From: Anaerolineae bacterium
GTDB taxonomy: Bacteria; Chloroflexota; Anaerolineae; JAFGEY01
Direction: 5' to 3'
NCBI GenBank assembly: GCA_016929775.1
Contig: JAFGIE010000174.1
Location: forward strand, 1-38,186
Length of the DNA stretch: 38,186 nucleotides
Below the pieces are notes generated by a model. That model made no database searches, was not told the origin of the DNA, and saw nothing but the letters and a program-made list of their open reading frames with translations. The translations under genes were made by a program, and so were the position numbers. This document shows positions 1 to 8,677 of this stretch, piece by piece. The first letter of the stretch is position 1. The number at the start of each line of letters is the position of its first letter.

Positions 1-888
1 AAGCCCAGGGGATACCGGCAGAAGCGCTGGATCGAGGGCCCACGCGAGTACTATGACGATCAGTGGGGCAACATCTGGGTGCGCATGCGCGACGGTTCGA
101 TCAAGGGCGAGATCCACAAGCCCGCCATCGAGGACTGGCGCCAGCTCGACGACCTGCAGCTCCCCGACTACAGCCACCCAGACTGTGCGGCACAGATGAA
201 CGCCCTGTTCAGCGCGCCGGAATCCCGGCGCAAGTTCAGGCTGGCGCGCATCGGGGGGTGGATCTTTGACAATGCCCGCTATCTCCGCAAGATGGAGGTC
301 TACTTTGCCGACATGGCCCTCTATCCGCGGGAAGTGGTGCGGCTGCACGACCTCGTCGCCAGCGTGTACGAGTCCAAGATCCACCTTGCCGGTCAGGCGG
401 GAGCGGACGGGATCATGATCGGCGAGGACATGGGCACCCAGACCGGTTTGCTCTTTAGCCCCGCCATGTTCCGCGCGTACTTCAAGGAGCTCTACACCCG
501 CCTGCTCGGCATCGCCCACGACTATGGGATGAAGGTGCTGATGCATTCCTGCGGTCAGAATTGGGCGATCGTCCCGGACCTGATCGACGCAGGAGTCGAC
601 GTCTTCCAGTTCGACCAACCGGCGCTCTATGATATGCCGCAGCTCGCCGCCCTCTTCCGTGAGCGCGGCGCCTCGCTCTGGAGCCCGGTCGACATCCAGC
701 AGATCCTGCCCACCGGGGACCGCGCCCGGATCGAGGCAGGCGCGCGCTACATGGTGGATACCTTTGGCGGCATGCTGATCTGCACCAACTATGGCGATCT
801 GCCCGGGATCGGCGTAAAGCCCGAGTGGGACATGTGGGCCTACAACGCGATCTGTGAGCGTGTAGGCCTCCCCACGCAGGAGATGTGA
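1..888 (+). CDS. URO-D-family methyltransferase-like protein, 5' truncated
   Basis: The frame is open from base 1 and stops at 886-888, so the N-terminus lies outside the window; 295 residues are visible. The fold family is uroporphyrinogen decarboxylase/MtaA-CmuA. Numbering from the first visible codon, His182-x-Cys184 (in a MHSCG stretch) and Cys261 reproduce the His-x-Cys-Xn-Cys zinc site of corrinoid-dependent methyltransferases such as MtaA, with a similar spacing of 77 between the two Cys. This suggests methyl transfer between a corrinoid protein or small thiol and a substrate, rather than haem synthesis. No corrinoid protein gene is visible, so the substrate is unknown. A second URO-D-like gene follows 86 bp downstream on the same strand. 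The family is secure; the methyltransferase reading is an inference from the motif. Confidence 0.85.
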   Translation, partial: KPRGYRQKRWIEGPREYYDDQWGNIWVRMRDGSIKGEIHKPAIEDWRQLDDLQLPDYSHPDCAAQMNALFSAPESRRKFRLARIGGWIFDNARYLRKMEVYFADMALYPREVVRLHDLVASVYESKIHLAGQAGADGIMIGEDMGTQTGLLFSPAMFRAYFKELYTRLLGIAHDYGMKVLMHSCGQNWAIVPDLIDAGVDVFQFDQPALYDMPQLAALFRERGASLWSPVDIQQILPTGDRARIEAGARYMVDTFGGMLICTNYGDLPGIGVKPEWDMWAYNAICERVGLPTQEM

Positions 889-974
889 GGGACTGCTCCG
901 CGCTGTGGGCGAGCCGGTCGGAACCGCGCACGCCGTTCTCGACTGGTACGACGCGATAGAGGAGGACGGTTCAT

Positions 975-2057
975 ATGCCACACGCGCCGTTCGGCAACCA
1001 TCCCGCCAAGATCGGGCGCTATCGAGCGTTCTGGGATCGCGCTCCCGTGCGCCGGCCCATGGTCGGCTTTTCCCTGATCGGCTGGTTCCCGCTCCTCGAG
1101 TTTGCTGCCAGCCAAGCGTGGATCACGCGCCGCTATCTGCCCCCCGAGGCGATCGACCCGCGCGCCGTCGTCGACGACCACGTGCGCATGGTCGCCGAAG
1201 GAGACGCCATCGACGACGACCTGATCCGCGGTGCAGGGCCTATGCAGGTTGCCGTCCCCTTCCTGCCCGGCATCCTGGGCTGCAAGATCAGGGTCCTACC
1301 CCAGAACGTGATGGGCGAGGAGCGCAACCTGTCGTGGGAAGACGCGCTCCAGGCCCGCCTTGACCCACACAATCCATGGTACCGCGCCTACATGGCCCTT
1401 GCAGACGCGCTCGTCGCACGCGCCGCCGGTCGCTTCCCCGTCAGCCACGGGGCCGAGATCGGGCCGACCGACATGCACGCCGTGCTCCGCGGGCATACCC
1501 AGAGCATCATCGACCTCGTCGATGAGCCCGGGAGGAGCGCGGAGTTGCTGTGGCGCCTGGGCGAGATCTTGCGCGACTTTACCGAGGCGCTCTGGCAGCG
1601 CGTCCCGCTCTTCTACGGAGGCTACTTTGATGCCCAGTACGCCCTCTGGTCTCCGGAACCGATCATTCGCATGCAAGAGGACGCGACCGCCGTCTACACG
1701 CCGCGGCTCTACCGCGAGCTGGTCCAGCCGGTGGACCGCATGCTGGCGCGCCACTTTGCGAGCGCCTTCATGCACCTCCACTCGACCTCGATGTTCCTGC
1801 TGGAGGCCTTTCTCGAGATCGAGGAGCTCCGCTGCCTCGAGGTCAACAACGACGCGAGCGGACCGCCCCTCGCCGAGATGATCCCGCACTTCCAGCGCAT
1901 CCAGCAGGCGCAGCGCGCGTTGGTGATCCGGGGGGCGTTCGAGCCCGACGAGCTGCGGCTCCTGGTGGACGCACTCGACCCGCGCGGTTTGCTGCTGCTG
2001 ATCATGGTCCGCGATATGGGCGAGGTCGAGACCCTGCGCCCGATCGTTGGGCTGTGA
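975..2057 (+). CDS. URO-D-fold family protein
   Basis: A 360-residue protein starting at an ATG behind a strong GAGGAGG ribosome site 9 bases upstream. Its overall pattern is that of diverged uroporphyrinogen-decarboxylase-like proteins of carbohydrate-catabolic clusters. It has a His267-Leu-His269 pair where the neighbouring gene has His-x-Cys, and I see no matching C-terminal Cys, so the zinc site of the MtaA group is not conserved. It is probably co-transcribed with the truncated gene before it. It is convergent with the oxidoreductase at 2085, with only 27 bp between them and no obvious terminator. The specific reaction is unknown. Confidence 0.8.
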   Translation: MPHAPFGNHPAKIGRYRAFWDRAPVRRPMVGFSLIGWFPLLEFAASQAWITRRYLPPEAIDPRAVVDDHVRMVAEGDAIDDDLIRGAGPMQVAVPFLPGILGCKIRVLPQNVMGEERNLSWEDALQARLDPHNPWYRAYMALADALVARAAGRFPVSHGAEIGPTDMHAVLRGHTQSIIDLVDEPGRSAELLWRLGEILRDFTEALWQRVPLFYGGYFDAQYALWSPEPIIRMQEDATAVYTPRLYRELVQPVDRMLARHFASAFMHLHSTSMFLLEAFLEIEELRCLEVNNDASGPPLAEMIPHFQRIQQAQRALVIRGAFEPDELRLLVDALDPRGLLLLIMVRDMGEVETLRPIVGL

Positions 2058-2084
2058 ACAGCGCGCTGAGTATGGGACGACCCG

Positions 2085-3398
2085 TCAGTCGATCTGCTCG
2101 TAGACGATGTCCACGCAGCTGTGCGACCGCATCGCCCGATCCGCGCAGAAGCCGATCAGGTGCCCGGCGACCGAGTCGTCCAGCGCGGTGGTCGAGATCG
2201 AGGGCTCCTCGCCCCGCATGACGCGCAGCCAGTCCGCCACCAACCGCATGTCGCCACCCCCGTGCCCGCCAAAGGCGCCGTGCATGTCGCCGCCGACCGC
2301 CAGGTCGACCACTTCCTCCGCATACTCGTGTCCAGGGCGTGGGTCGATGTGCCGGACCACGAAGCGCTGGTCCTCGAACACGCCCTGGATCTCGCCCTCG
2401 GTGCCCACCAGATGGATCGCCCGCGATGGTCTGGATGCTCCGCCCACCATGTTGTGCGTCGCCGTCGAACCGTCCGCGAACTCGATCACGACCGACTGGT
2501 GGTCGACGACGTCCATGTCGCACTTCCACACACAGCGCCCGTAGGGATTGTCCGTCTCGAGAGAACGGATCTTGTCCTCGATCGTCGGCTCTGCGATGTG
2601 TTCCAGGCTCTCCCACACATAGAAACTCCATCGCCGCGGGTGATCGATGTAGTGCTTGCGCGCCGAATAGAGGCACTGCGCCTCGATCGGACAGTCCACC
2701 AGGCAGCGAGTGCCGGCGCCCGGCGGCGCCTTCTCGGGACGGAACTGCATGTTGCTCCCAAAGCTGGCGACCGACGTAGGCGTGGTCTCGCCCTTGATCC
2801 ACGCGATCAGGTCCAAGTCGTGGCAGCACTTGGACATCAGCATCGTCGACTGGCAGTAGCTGGTCTGGCTCCACTTGCCACGGATAAAGGCGACCGCCAT
2901 GTGGTGGTACGACACGTGCTCGAGCGTCTGCACGTTCAGGATCTCGCCGATCGTGCCCTCCAGCACCTTCTGGCGGATCGCTCGATAGAACGGCGTGAAG
3001 CGAAGCACGTGGCAGATCACGACTTTGCGGTCGTACCGGCGCGCTGCGCGCACCAGATCCCACATCTCGCGCTCGTTCGTGGCAAAGGGCTTCTCCAGCA
3101 GGATGTCATAGCCCGCCGCCAGCAGCGGGAGCGAGGTGGGCACGTGCTGGTGATCCATTGTCCCGTTGATCGCCGCGTCGGCAAAGCGGGGCTGTGCGAC
3201 CAGGGCCTCTGCGCTCTCGTAGCACTGCGCTGGCGCCAGGCCGAACATCTGTGCAGCGTGCGCGCGGCGCAGTTCACGCGGGTCCGCGACGCCTACGATC
3301 TCGAGCTCGTCCGGATGGCTCTTGGCATACGAGGCGTATGTCAAGGCACGGTGCCCGGCGCCGACAATGATCGCACGAACGGGTCTCTTGGTGGTCAT
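2085..3398 (-). CDS. Gfo/Idh/MocA family oxidoreductase
   Basis: A 437-residue NAD(P)-dependent dehydrogenase of the glucose-fructose oxidoreductase/inositol dehydrogenase/rhizopine (MocA) family. The N-terminus has the Rossmann glycine motif (IIVGAGHRA near residue 10) followed by an acidic residue after strand 2 (GVADP). The EKP motif of the family lies near residue 100 (LLEKPFATN). The C-terminal half is the usual alpha/beta substrate domain. I chose the ATG at 3396-3398 because GAGGAG lies just upstream and the Rossmann fold begins directly after it; the frame stays open far upstream, but that part is antisense to the next gene. It is the last gene of a minus-strand operon with the URO-D-like gene (23 bp gap) and the glycosidase-like gene. 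It probably oxidises or epimerises a sugar or polyol; substrate unknown. Confidence 0.9.
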   Translation of the reverse strand: MTTKRPVRAIIVGAGHRALTYASYAKSHPDELEIVGVADPRELRRAHAAQMFGLAPAQCYESAEALVAQPRFADAAINGTMDHQHVPTSLPLLAAGYDILLEKPFATNEREMWDLVRAARRYDRKVVICHVLRFTPFYRAIRQKVLEGTIGEILNVQTLEHVSYHHMAVAFIRGKWSQTSYCQSTMLMSKCCHDLDLIAWIKGETTPTSVASFGSNMQFRPEKAPPGAGTRCLVDCPIEAQCLYSARKHYIDHPRRWSFYVWESLEHIAEPTIEDKIRSLETDNPYGRCVWKCDMDVVDHQSVVIEFADGSTATHNMVGGASRPSRAIHLVGTEGEIQGVFEDQRFVVRHIDPRPGHEYAEEVVDLAVGGDMHGAFGGHGGGDMRLVADWLRVMRGEEPSISTTALDDSVAGHLIGFCADRAMRSHSCVDIVYEQID

Positions 3399-3421
3399 GT
3401 TTGCTGCTCCTCGTGCAGTCG

Positions 3422-4567
3422 CTATGCCGCGCCGCGCCACGCCTTTGCCAGGCGCACCATGGCGCAATAGTTCGCCAGTACGTCGGGCGAGATCTGACGC
3501 CCATAGGGACATGCGGAGGGCATCAGCACGAACCCACGTCCCTCGCCCGCTGTGCCCTCCGCCAGCGCTTGCGCCACGCGCGCCTCGAACGCCGTCGGCG
3601 ACAGCATCTCCAGCTCGGAGGCTTCGATATTGCCAAACAGCACGAGCTGCTTGCCGTAGGTCCGGCGAACGTCGATCAACGCCATATCCCCCTGCGGCGG
3701 CGGCTCGACCGGATCCAGCCCATCGGCGCCCATCCCCACGATGTGCGGCAGGATGTTGCGCAGCCGCCCGTGCGAGTGAACCCGTGCATACCCTCCGTGC
3801 CTGTGGATCGCGTCCACCATCGGCTTGGTGTAACGCACGACATACTCGTCGTACAGGCGTGCTGGCAAGAAAGGCTCGGAGGCGTATTCCGAACCGACAA
3901 CCCGCCACAGGCGCCCGGGGAACTGCTGGGACACCTGCTCGGCCATAGCGTGCCGATGGCGGGCGTGCACCTCGAGCAGCTGGTGAAACAGGCGGGGCTC
4001 TGTCAGCGCAAAGACGGTATAGTCCGCCAACGAAAAGAGCGGGGCGACGGCGCAGATCGGGTCGGCGACGTCTACCATGACGATCCCCGCCTCGCCCAGC
4101 TCCTCCTCCTCGGCGAGCAGATGCGCAACGCTGTACTCGTAGGCAAAGAAGGCATCGGGCAACTGCAGGTAGGCCCGCACGTCGTCGACGTCCTTGAGCA
4201 TGTACTCCAACGCCCAGCTCGTCGCCACCGCTGGATCGCGGCGCGAGGTCGCCGTCATCGTCCTTCCTGCGACAGTCAGCGTCTGCCGGGTGTAGCGGGA
4301 CCCGCCCTGCACGTAGGTCTCGGTGCGCAAGAAGGCATCGCGGCAGTTGCCTGGCGACGGCGTGCGCCGGGGGCCCATCATCCGGATCAGGTCCGTCTCT
4401 TCCTCTGCCAGCTGCACGAGCGGCGCCCAGTCCGGCGCGTTGTAAATGTTGAACGGGTCGGGGTCCTCCGGGTCGAGCTTCCACCCCCCGATCTCGTAAA
4501 AGCTGACTGCCGGGCGATCTACCGGCTCGCCGCGTAGCGTCGCCATCAGCCTTTCCCGCCGCGTCAT
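3422..4567 (-). CDS. URO-D family protein
   Basis: A 381-residue protein whose start MTRRERLMATLRGEPVDRPA is typical of URO-D-like proteins (short helix, then G-x-x-x-DR-x-P). I chose the ATG at 4565-4567, with GGAG five bases upstream; the longer open frame beyond it does not resemble the family. Expected active-site positions read His264-Ser-His266 with Cys353 near the C-terminus, so it differs from the His-x-Cys protein at the start of the window. It sits between the glycosidase-like gene (94 bp upstream) and the Gfo/Idh gene (23 bp downstream), probably in one transcript. The context suggests sugar or methylated-compound catabolism, not tetrapyrrole synthesis, because no other haem gene is present. 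Confidence 0.85.
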   Translation of the reverse strand: MTRRERLMATLRGEPVDRPAVSFYEIGGWKLDPEDPDPFNIYNAPDWAPLVQLAEEETDLIRMMGPRRTPSPGNCRDAFLRTETYVQGGSRYTRQTLTVAGRTMTATSRRDPAVATSWALEYMLKDVDDVRAYLQLPDAFFAYEYSVAHLLAEEEELGEAGIVMVDVADPICAVAPLFSLADYTVFALTEPRLFHQLLEVHARHRHAMAEQVSQQFPGRLWRVVGSEYASEPFLPARLYDEYVVRYTKPMVDAIHRHGGYARVHSHGRLRNILPHIVGMGADGLDPVEPPPQGDMALIDVRRTYGKQLVLFGNIEASELEMLSPTAFEARVAQALAEGTAGEGRGFVLMPSACPYGRQISPDVLANYCAMVRLAKAWRGAA

Positions 4568-4661
4568 CACCGCTCCACTGCTCCCTCTTGCCGCTCGCTG
4601 ACTCACCCTGCCCCGCGCAGAGCGACAGGGCCCTGATACGGATCGCCGCCCGGTCTGGGGT

Positions 4662-6836
4662 TCAGCTCGCAGGTAGCGCGCCGCCAACCGCGGGCAGCAT
4701 CTCGGACACGAGTGCCCCGACGTCCACGCGCAGCGCACGACCGGTCGCCAGATCGAACAGGTTTTGCCCGCGTTGGCGCATCGCCAGCACAGACGCGATC
4801 CAGGTATTCGTCCATCCCGACTCGACGCACCACGCGCCCCACCCCGCGTCGGCGGAGCTTCCCCAGTACTCCCAGCGCTCGTAATCAAAGCTGCGCATCC
4901 ACGCCCCGTCCAGGTAGGGATGCGATTCGGATCGCACCTGGATCCGACCCAAGAAACGAGCCAACCGCCCCTCTGCCTCGTGGAGACGCCGTTCGCCCGT
5001 CGCGGCGGCGGCTTCATGCAGGCCCACGAGCGCATAGTTTGCCGTGTACAGCAGGTCGCACGCCGGGTCGCCGTTCGCCTGGATCAGCGGCGCTTCGGTC
5101 GTGCCATACGCCCCGTTCGACGCTGGAGGGCCATACCGCCCGCTCTCTGCCGGTCCCAGCGCTTCGCGGATCGCGCCGCAGGGCTGCATGTGGGCGAGCA
5201 GGTCCGTACTCACCTGCGCCAACCAGCCCCGGTGTTCGACCGTGTCCTCGATCCGCACTAGGAAAGCGAGTGGGAGCAGCATACGCGCCATCTCTTGCGT
5301 CAGCCCGTTGGTCCACCGCCAGCGAGGATAGATGTCCATCGTCATGCGGATTGCGGTCAGCGTCCGGTCCCTGAACCCGCCGAACCCCGTGAGCGCGTAC
5401 GCCAGCAGGTAAGCGGCCCATAGGTAGGCCTGGTAGTGTGGCGCGTACGAGAGGGTCTCCTCGTCGTAAAAGAGCGCCCAGCCGCGCTCCTGCTCCACGA
5501 GGTCGCGCAGGTCGATCCGGTTCCTGCGAAAACCGAGGCGCCCGGTCGTCCTCAAGTTAGCCAACAAGCAGCGCAGCGCGTGCACGTCCCATCGGTCGTC
5601 CGCCAGCAATTGCCCAGAGACCAGAGTCGGGATCACCACGCGCGCGTTGTCATCCCCATAGAACACGGGCCCGCGCTCGTACCAATTGCTCAGACCGTAG
5701 GCGGGACTGCCAGGGTCGCCCTGGAGATAGTCGGGCGCCGACCAGACATAGTCCAGGATCTGCGTTGCCAGGAGCCGGCTGTCCGGGTCTTTCGTCAAGG
5801 ACCAGTGATGGGCCAAGACCATGCCCGTCTCGGCGGTACAGTCGCCCCGCGACCAGGGGCGGCGCTTCTGCCGTCCCTCGTGATCGATCGCCGACTCGAA
5901 GCCCTCGATCGCGCCCTTTTTCCAGTCGATGCTGTACACGACCTGCTCGCGGAACCAACCTAGAGCGCGATCGAACGCCCTCCGCTCGTCTTGCGCCGTG
6001 AACGGCGCCTCAGGCCCAGCCTGCACGCGAACAGTCGGCGTCCATACCAACGCAGGGAGCTCCGCGCCAGGGTCGAGCCACGTCAGCAGGCGCTCCCATA
6101 TCACGCGCCACGCCAACTGGGGGCCATAGCGCGCGCGGACGAACCGGCTCAGGCTGGTCCCAGCTAGGAGGACAGGGCAGCCCGGGAGCGCAAGGAGCAC
6201 CGGTTGTGCATCGGGTGGCAGACCGTACACTGCACGGTCATAGCCGGCGACGCGCGCAATGGCGAGCAAGGGCAGCGTGCCGGTCTGCAGGACGTCGGGA
6301 GCTCTGCCTGCGACCTCCGCCTCGTCCCCAACGGCACGCGGACCGGTCATCGGCGCGTCACAGTCCCCTCCCTCCGGCGCCCAGAGAGCGTGTCCCTCCT
6401 GCGCCGCAGCAGACACACCAAGCCGCAGGAACCAGCACCCGTGTTGGGCGAGGATGGCGCCGCGCGCCAGCTCCGGTTCGAAAAAGCCCGAGGAGACGAC
6501 CAGGCGTTCCCACTGCGTGGGTTGCGGCGGGCCGAGCACGATGCCCGGCGCGGATGCCGGGTACTCGACATAGAGCCGTAGGCCCTTGGCTGCCACCCGC
6601 TGCGCAGTGCTTTCGCTCAGCCCAGGGGAGAGACGCGGGTAGTCGTCCGCAAGGGCGAGCACGCCTGCGCCCTCGGGCGCCGCAGCCACAGCATCCTCGA
6701 GGTGGTCGTAGCGCGCCTGCGGAGCGCCCAGGCGCGCGAGCAGCGCGAACAGGTCATTGTCTGGACTGCAGCAAAAGAGCACGGATCGCCCCCGCCCGCC
6801 AGCGGGAAGGCTGGCACGGCTCGAGGAATGCAGCAC
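4662..6836 (-). CDS. Six-hairpin glycosidase-like protein
   Basis: A 724-residue protein. Roughly residues 1-270 look like an alpha/beta domain of the glutamine-amidotransferase-like type that often precedes glycosidase modules. Residues about 290-700 are helical, rich in Trp, Tyr and His, with repeated aromatic and acidic clusters (DGAWMRSFDYERWEYW near the C-terminus) typical of (alpha/alpha)6 toroid glycosidases and lyases. I cannot assign a GH family or name catalytic residues. The start is a GTG, with GGAGG 12 bases upstream; the spacing is long, so the start is uncertain. A good promoter lies at 6899-6927. It is first in a probable operon with a URO-D-like gene and a Gfo/Idh oxidoreductase, which fits release and processing of a sugar derivative. 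No signal peptide is seen, so it is likely cytoplasmic. Confidence 0.75.
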   Translation of the reverse strand: MLHSSSRASLPAGGRGRSVLFCCSPDNDLFALLARLGAPQARYDHLEDAVAAAPEGAGVLALADDYPRLSPGLSESTAQRVAAKGLRLYVEYPASAPGIVLGPPQPTQWERLVVSSGFFEPELARGAILAQHGCWFLRLGVSAAAQEGHALWAPEGGDCDAPMTGPRAVGDEAEVAGRAPDVLQTGTLPLLAIARVAGYDRAVYGLPPDAQPVLLALPGCPVLLAGTSLSRFVRARYGPQLAWRVIWERLLTWLDPGAELPALVWTPTVRVQAGPEAPFTAQDERRAFDRALGWFREQVVYSIDWKKGAIEGFESAIDHEGRQKRRPWSRGDCTAETGMVLAHHWSLTKDPDSRLLATQILDYVWSAPDYLQGDPGSPAYGLSNWYERGPVFYGDDNARVVIPTLVSGQLLADDRWDVHALRCLLANLRTTGRLGFRRNRIDLRDLVEQERGWALFYDEETLSYAPHYQAYLWAAYLLAYALTGFGGFRDRTLTAIRMTMDIYPRWRWTNGLTQEMARMLLPLAFLVRIEDTVEHRGWLAQVSTDLLAHMQPCGAIREALGPAESGRYGPPASNGAYGTTEAPLIQANGDPACDLLYTANYALVGLHEAAAATGERRLHEAEGRLARFLGRIQVRSESHPYLDGAWMRSFDYERWEYWGSSADAGWGAWCVESGWTNTWIASVLAMRQRGQNLFDLATGRALRVDVGALVSEMLPAVGGALPAS

Positions 6837-6898
6837 GGACGTACACCACCTCCGCCCACCGCCCGTTCGCGGCGCCGGCGCAGGGGCGGAGTGGGCGC

Positions 6899-6927
6899 AC
6901 TATAGCACCATCCCCGGGCCATGTCAA
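6899..6927 (-). promoter_or_regulatory. Sigma-70-type promoter for the glycosidase operon
   Basis: On the minus strand TTGACA (6922-6927) and TATAGT (6899-6904) are separated by 17 bases, which is near consensus. The expected start of transcription is about 6892, giving a leader of about 55 bases before the GTG at 6836. Within that leader CTCCGCCC (6884-6891) is complementary to GGGCGGAG (6850-6857), which overlaps the ribosome site. Confidence 0.8.
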
Positions 6928-6953
6928 GGATTGTAAGAGGGCAAGACAAACGA

Positions 6954-6995
6954 GGCTCGCACCGCGCGCAACACCCCTGGCGCGCGGTGCGAGCC
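6954..6995 (-). terminator. Terminator of the mevalonate operon
   Basis: A perfect 16-bp inverted repeat (arms 6954-6969 and 6980-6995, 10-base loop) lies about 60 bases past the DUF35 stop codon. On the minus strand it is followed by a moderately T-rich stretch (TCGTTTGTCTT). It separates the mevalonate operon from the promoter of the glycosidase operon. Confidence 0.75.
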
Positions 6996-7058
6996 CCAAG
7001 CCTGCACGAGTTCAGCCAGCTGGACGCCTATCCCTCCGCTGGCGCCCTGTGAGACCCG

Positions 7059-7466
7059 TCAGCCGGCAGCTTGCTGCAGGATCGGCCTGAACTTGTATCC
7101 GTACACGATCGTCCCGTCCTCGCCGTGCTCGCGGAGCTTGCGTGTCACCATCTCGACCGGCATCCCGATCTCGACCTCGTCAGGCGACACATCCGTGAGC
7201 TGGGCAGTGACCAGCGGCCCCTCCTCCAGCCGGACGAGGGCCACTGCGTACGGGGCGTACTCTTCGTAGCCCATCGGCGCCGAGCGCACTACCGTGTGCG
7301 AGTAGACCTCGCCGCGACCGCTAAAGATGTACGGTTCGTACGCCGGTCGCGCACACTCGGGACACACGTCCCGCGGCGGAAAGATCTTGTGCCCGCACCG
7401 CGTGCACACCTCGCCCACGAGCCGGTAGTTCTGCTGATGCAACCTCCAAAACTGAGGGACACCCAT
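7059..7466 (-). CDS. DUF35 Zn-ribbon/OB-fold acyl-CoA-binding protein
   Basis: A 135-residue protein with an N-terminal zinc ribbon (Cys21, Cys24, Cys35, Cys38) followed by an OB-fold domain, the DUF35 architecture. In archaea DUF35 proteins bridge thiolase and HMG-CoA synthase and channel acetoacetyl-CoA between them. The adjacent thiolase and HMG-CoA synthase genes make the same role likely here. The ATG is preceded by AAGGAG. It is the last gene of a four-gene operon, 42 bp after the thiolase, and is followed by a strong hairpin terminator. Family and context are secure; the channelling complex is inferred by analogy. Confidence 0.92.
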   Translation of the reverse strand: MGVPQFWRLHQQNYRLVGEVCTRCGHKIFPPRDVCPECARPAYEPYIFSGRGEVYSHTVVRSAPMGYEEYAPYAVALVRLEEGPLVTAQLTDVSPDEVEIGMPVEMVTRKLREHGEDGTIVYGYKFRPILQQAAG

Positions 7467-7508
7467 GCTATTCTCCTTGTCGGGCGCACGCTGGCGCCCA
7501 CTTGTGTG

Positions 7509-8663
7509 CTAACCTGGTCTCTCCAAGATGTGCGTGATCGAGGTCGCGCCGACGCCGCCGATGTTCTGTATCATCCCCAACCGCGCATTGGGCAGCTGGT
7601 TCGGGCCACACAGCCCGCGCAGCTGCTGCACTGCCTCGACAGCCTGGTACACGCCGGTCGCACCGACCGGGTGCCCGCGTCCTTTCAACCCGCCCATCGT
7701 CGCCACCGGGATCCGTCCATCGAGTGCGAGCGCGCCCTCTCGCGCGAGACGCGTCGCCTCGCCGGGCCCCGCAAAGCCGCTCCCCTCGAGCGAGAGCGCA
7801 GCCATGATCGTGAACGCATCGTGGTACTCGAAAAAGTCGATCGCGTCGGGTCCGACCCCCGCCTGCGCGTAGGCTTTCATCGCCGACGCCTGCACCGCGT
7901 GCAAGGCAAGCGGGTCCCGGCGATCGTGGAGCGAGAGGCAGTCCGTCGCCACAGCCGAGCCCCGGATGCGGATCGCTCGCTCGGGCGCGCGCACCAGGTC
8001 ACTGGCGCACAGGACCACCGCAGCTGCGCCGTCGGCTACAGGCGATGAGTCCATCAGCCCGATCGGGTCACAGATCATCGGCGCGTCCATGTACTGCTTG
8101 GACGTGATCCGCCTGTTAAAGCGCGCGTTCGGGTTGCCCTCCGCGTTCTGGTGGGCGATCATCGCAAATGGCGCAAAGTCGCCGCGCTCCAGGTCATAGA
8201 CGTGCATGTACCGGCGCATCAACAGCGCATTGATCGCCACGAACGAGAGCCCGTGCGGCAGCTCATAGTCGCCGTCGGCTGCCATAGCCAACCCGCTGGT
8301 CACCACCTCGCCCGTCTCATCCGTCATCTTTTCCACGCCGGCGGCGATCACCACGTCCGCCAACCCCCCGGCGATCGCGACGTAGCCCATCCGGATCGCC
8401 GCCGCTCCGGACGCACACGCCGCCTCGACCTTGAGCGCCTCGATCCCCCGCAGGCCCACAAAGTCGGCAACCAACGCCCCGAGGTGCTCCTGTCCCACGA
8501 TCGCGCCGGACAGCATGTTCCCCACGTACAGCGCGTCTACTTGCTCGATCCCGGCATCCTGCATCGCCGCCAGGACCGCGCCGGCAGCCAAGTGGCGCAG
8601 CGACTTGTTCCAGTGCTCGTCCACTGGCGTCTGCCCGATGCCGATGATGCTCACGTCCCGCAT
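7509..8663 (-). CDS. Thiolase (acetyl-CoA C-acetyltransferase), archaeal/SCP2-like
   Basis: A 384-residue thiolase-fold enzyme. Cys83 in EAACASGAAA is the nucleophile position, and GHPVGATG near the C-terminus is the conserved His motif; FEYHDAF supplies another family His. It is of the SCP2/archaeal thiolase type that lacks the second catalytic Cys. The probable reaction is condensation of two acetyl-CoA to acetoacetyl-CoA, the first step of the mevalonate pathway. I chose the ATG at 8661-8663 because MRDVSIIGIGQTPV is the usual N-terminus and GGAG lies five bases upstream. It lies 14 bp after HMG-CoA synthase and 42 bp before DUF35, matching the archaeal gene trio. Confidence 0.92.
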   Translation of the reverse strand: MRDVSIIGIGQTPVDEHWNKSLRHLAAGAVLAAMQDAGIEQVDALYVGNMLSGAIVGQEHLGALVADFVGLRGIEALKVEAACASGAAAIRMGYVAIAGGLADVVIAAGVEKMTDETGEVVTSGLAMAADGDYELPHGLSFVAINALLMRRYMHVYDLERGDFAPFAMIAHQNAEGNPNARFNRRITSKQYMDAPMICDPIGLMDSSPVADGAAAVVLCASDLVRAPERAIRIRGSAVATDCLSLHDRRDPLALHAVQASAMKAYAQAGVGPDAIDFFEYHDAFTIMAALSLEGSGFAGPGEATRLAREGALALDGRIPVATMGGLKGRGHPVGATGVYQAVEAVQQLRGLCGPNQLPNARLGMIQNIGGVGATSITHILERPG

Positions 8664-8677
8664 GCCAACTCCGTGAC

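Noticed and set aside
2085..4484. One long minus-strand fusion of Gfo/Idh with a second domain
   Set aside because: The upstream part is a shadow of the URO-D-like gene in another frame; the Gfo/Idh gene has its own ATG and GAGGAG.
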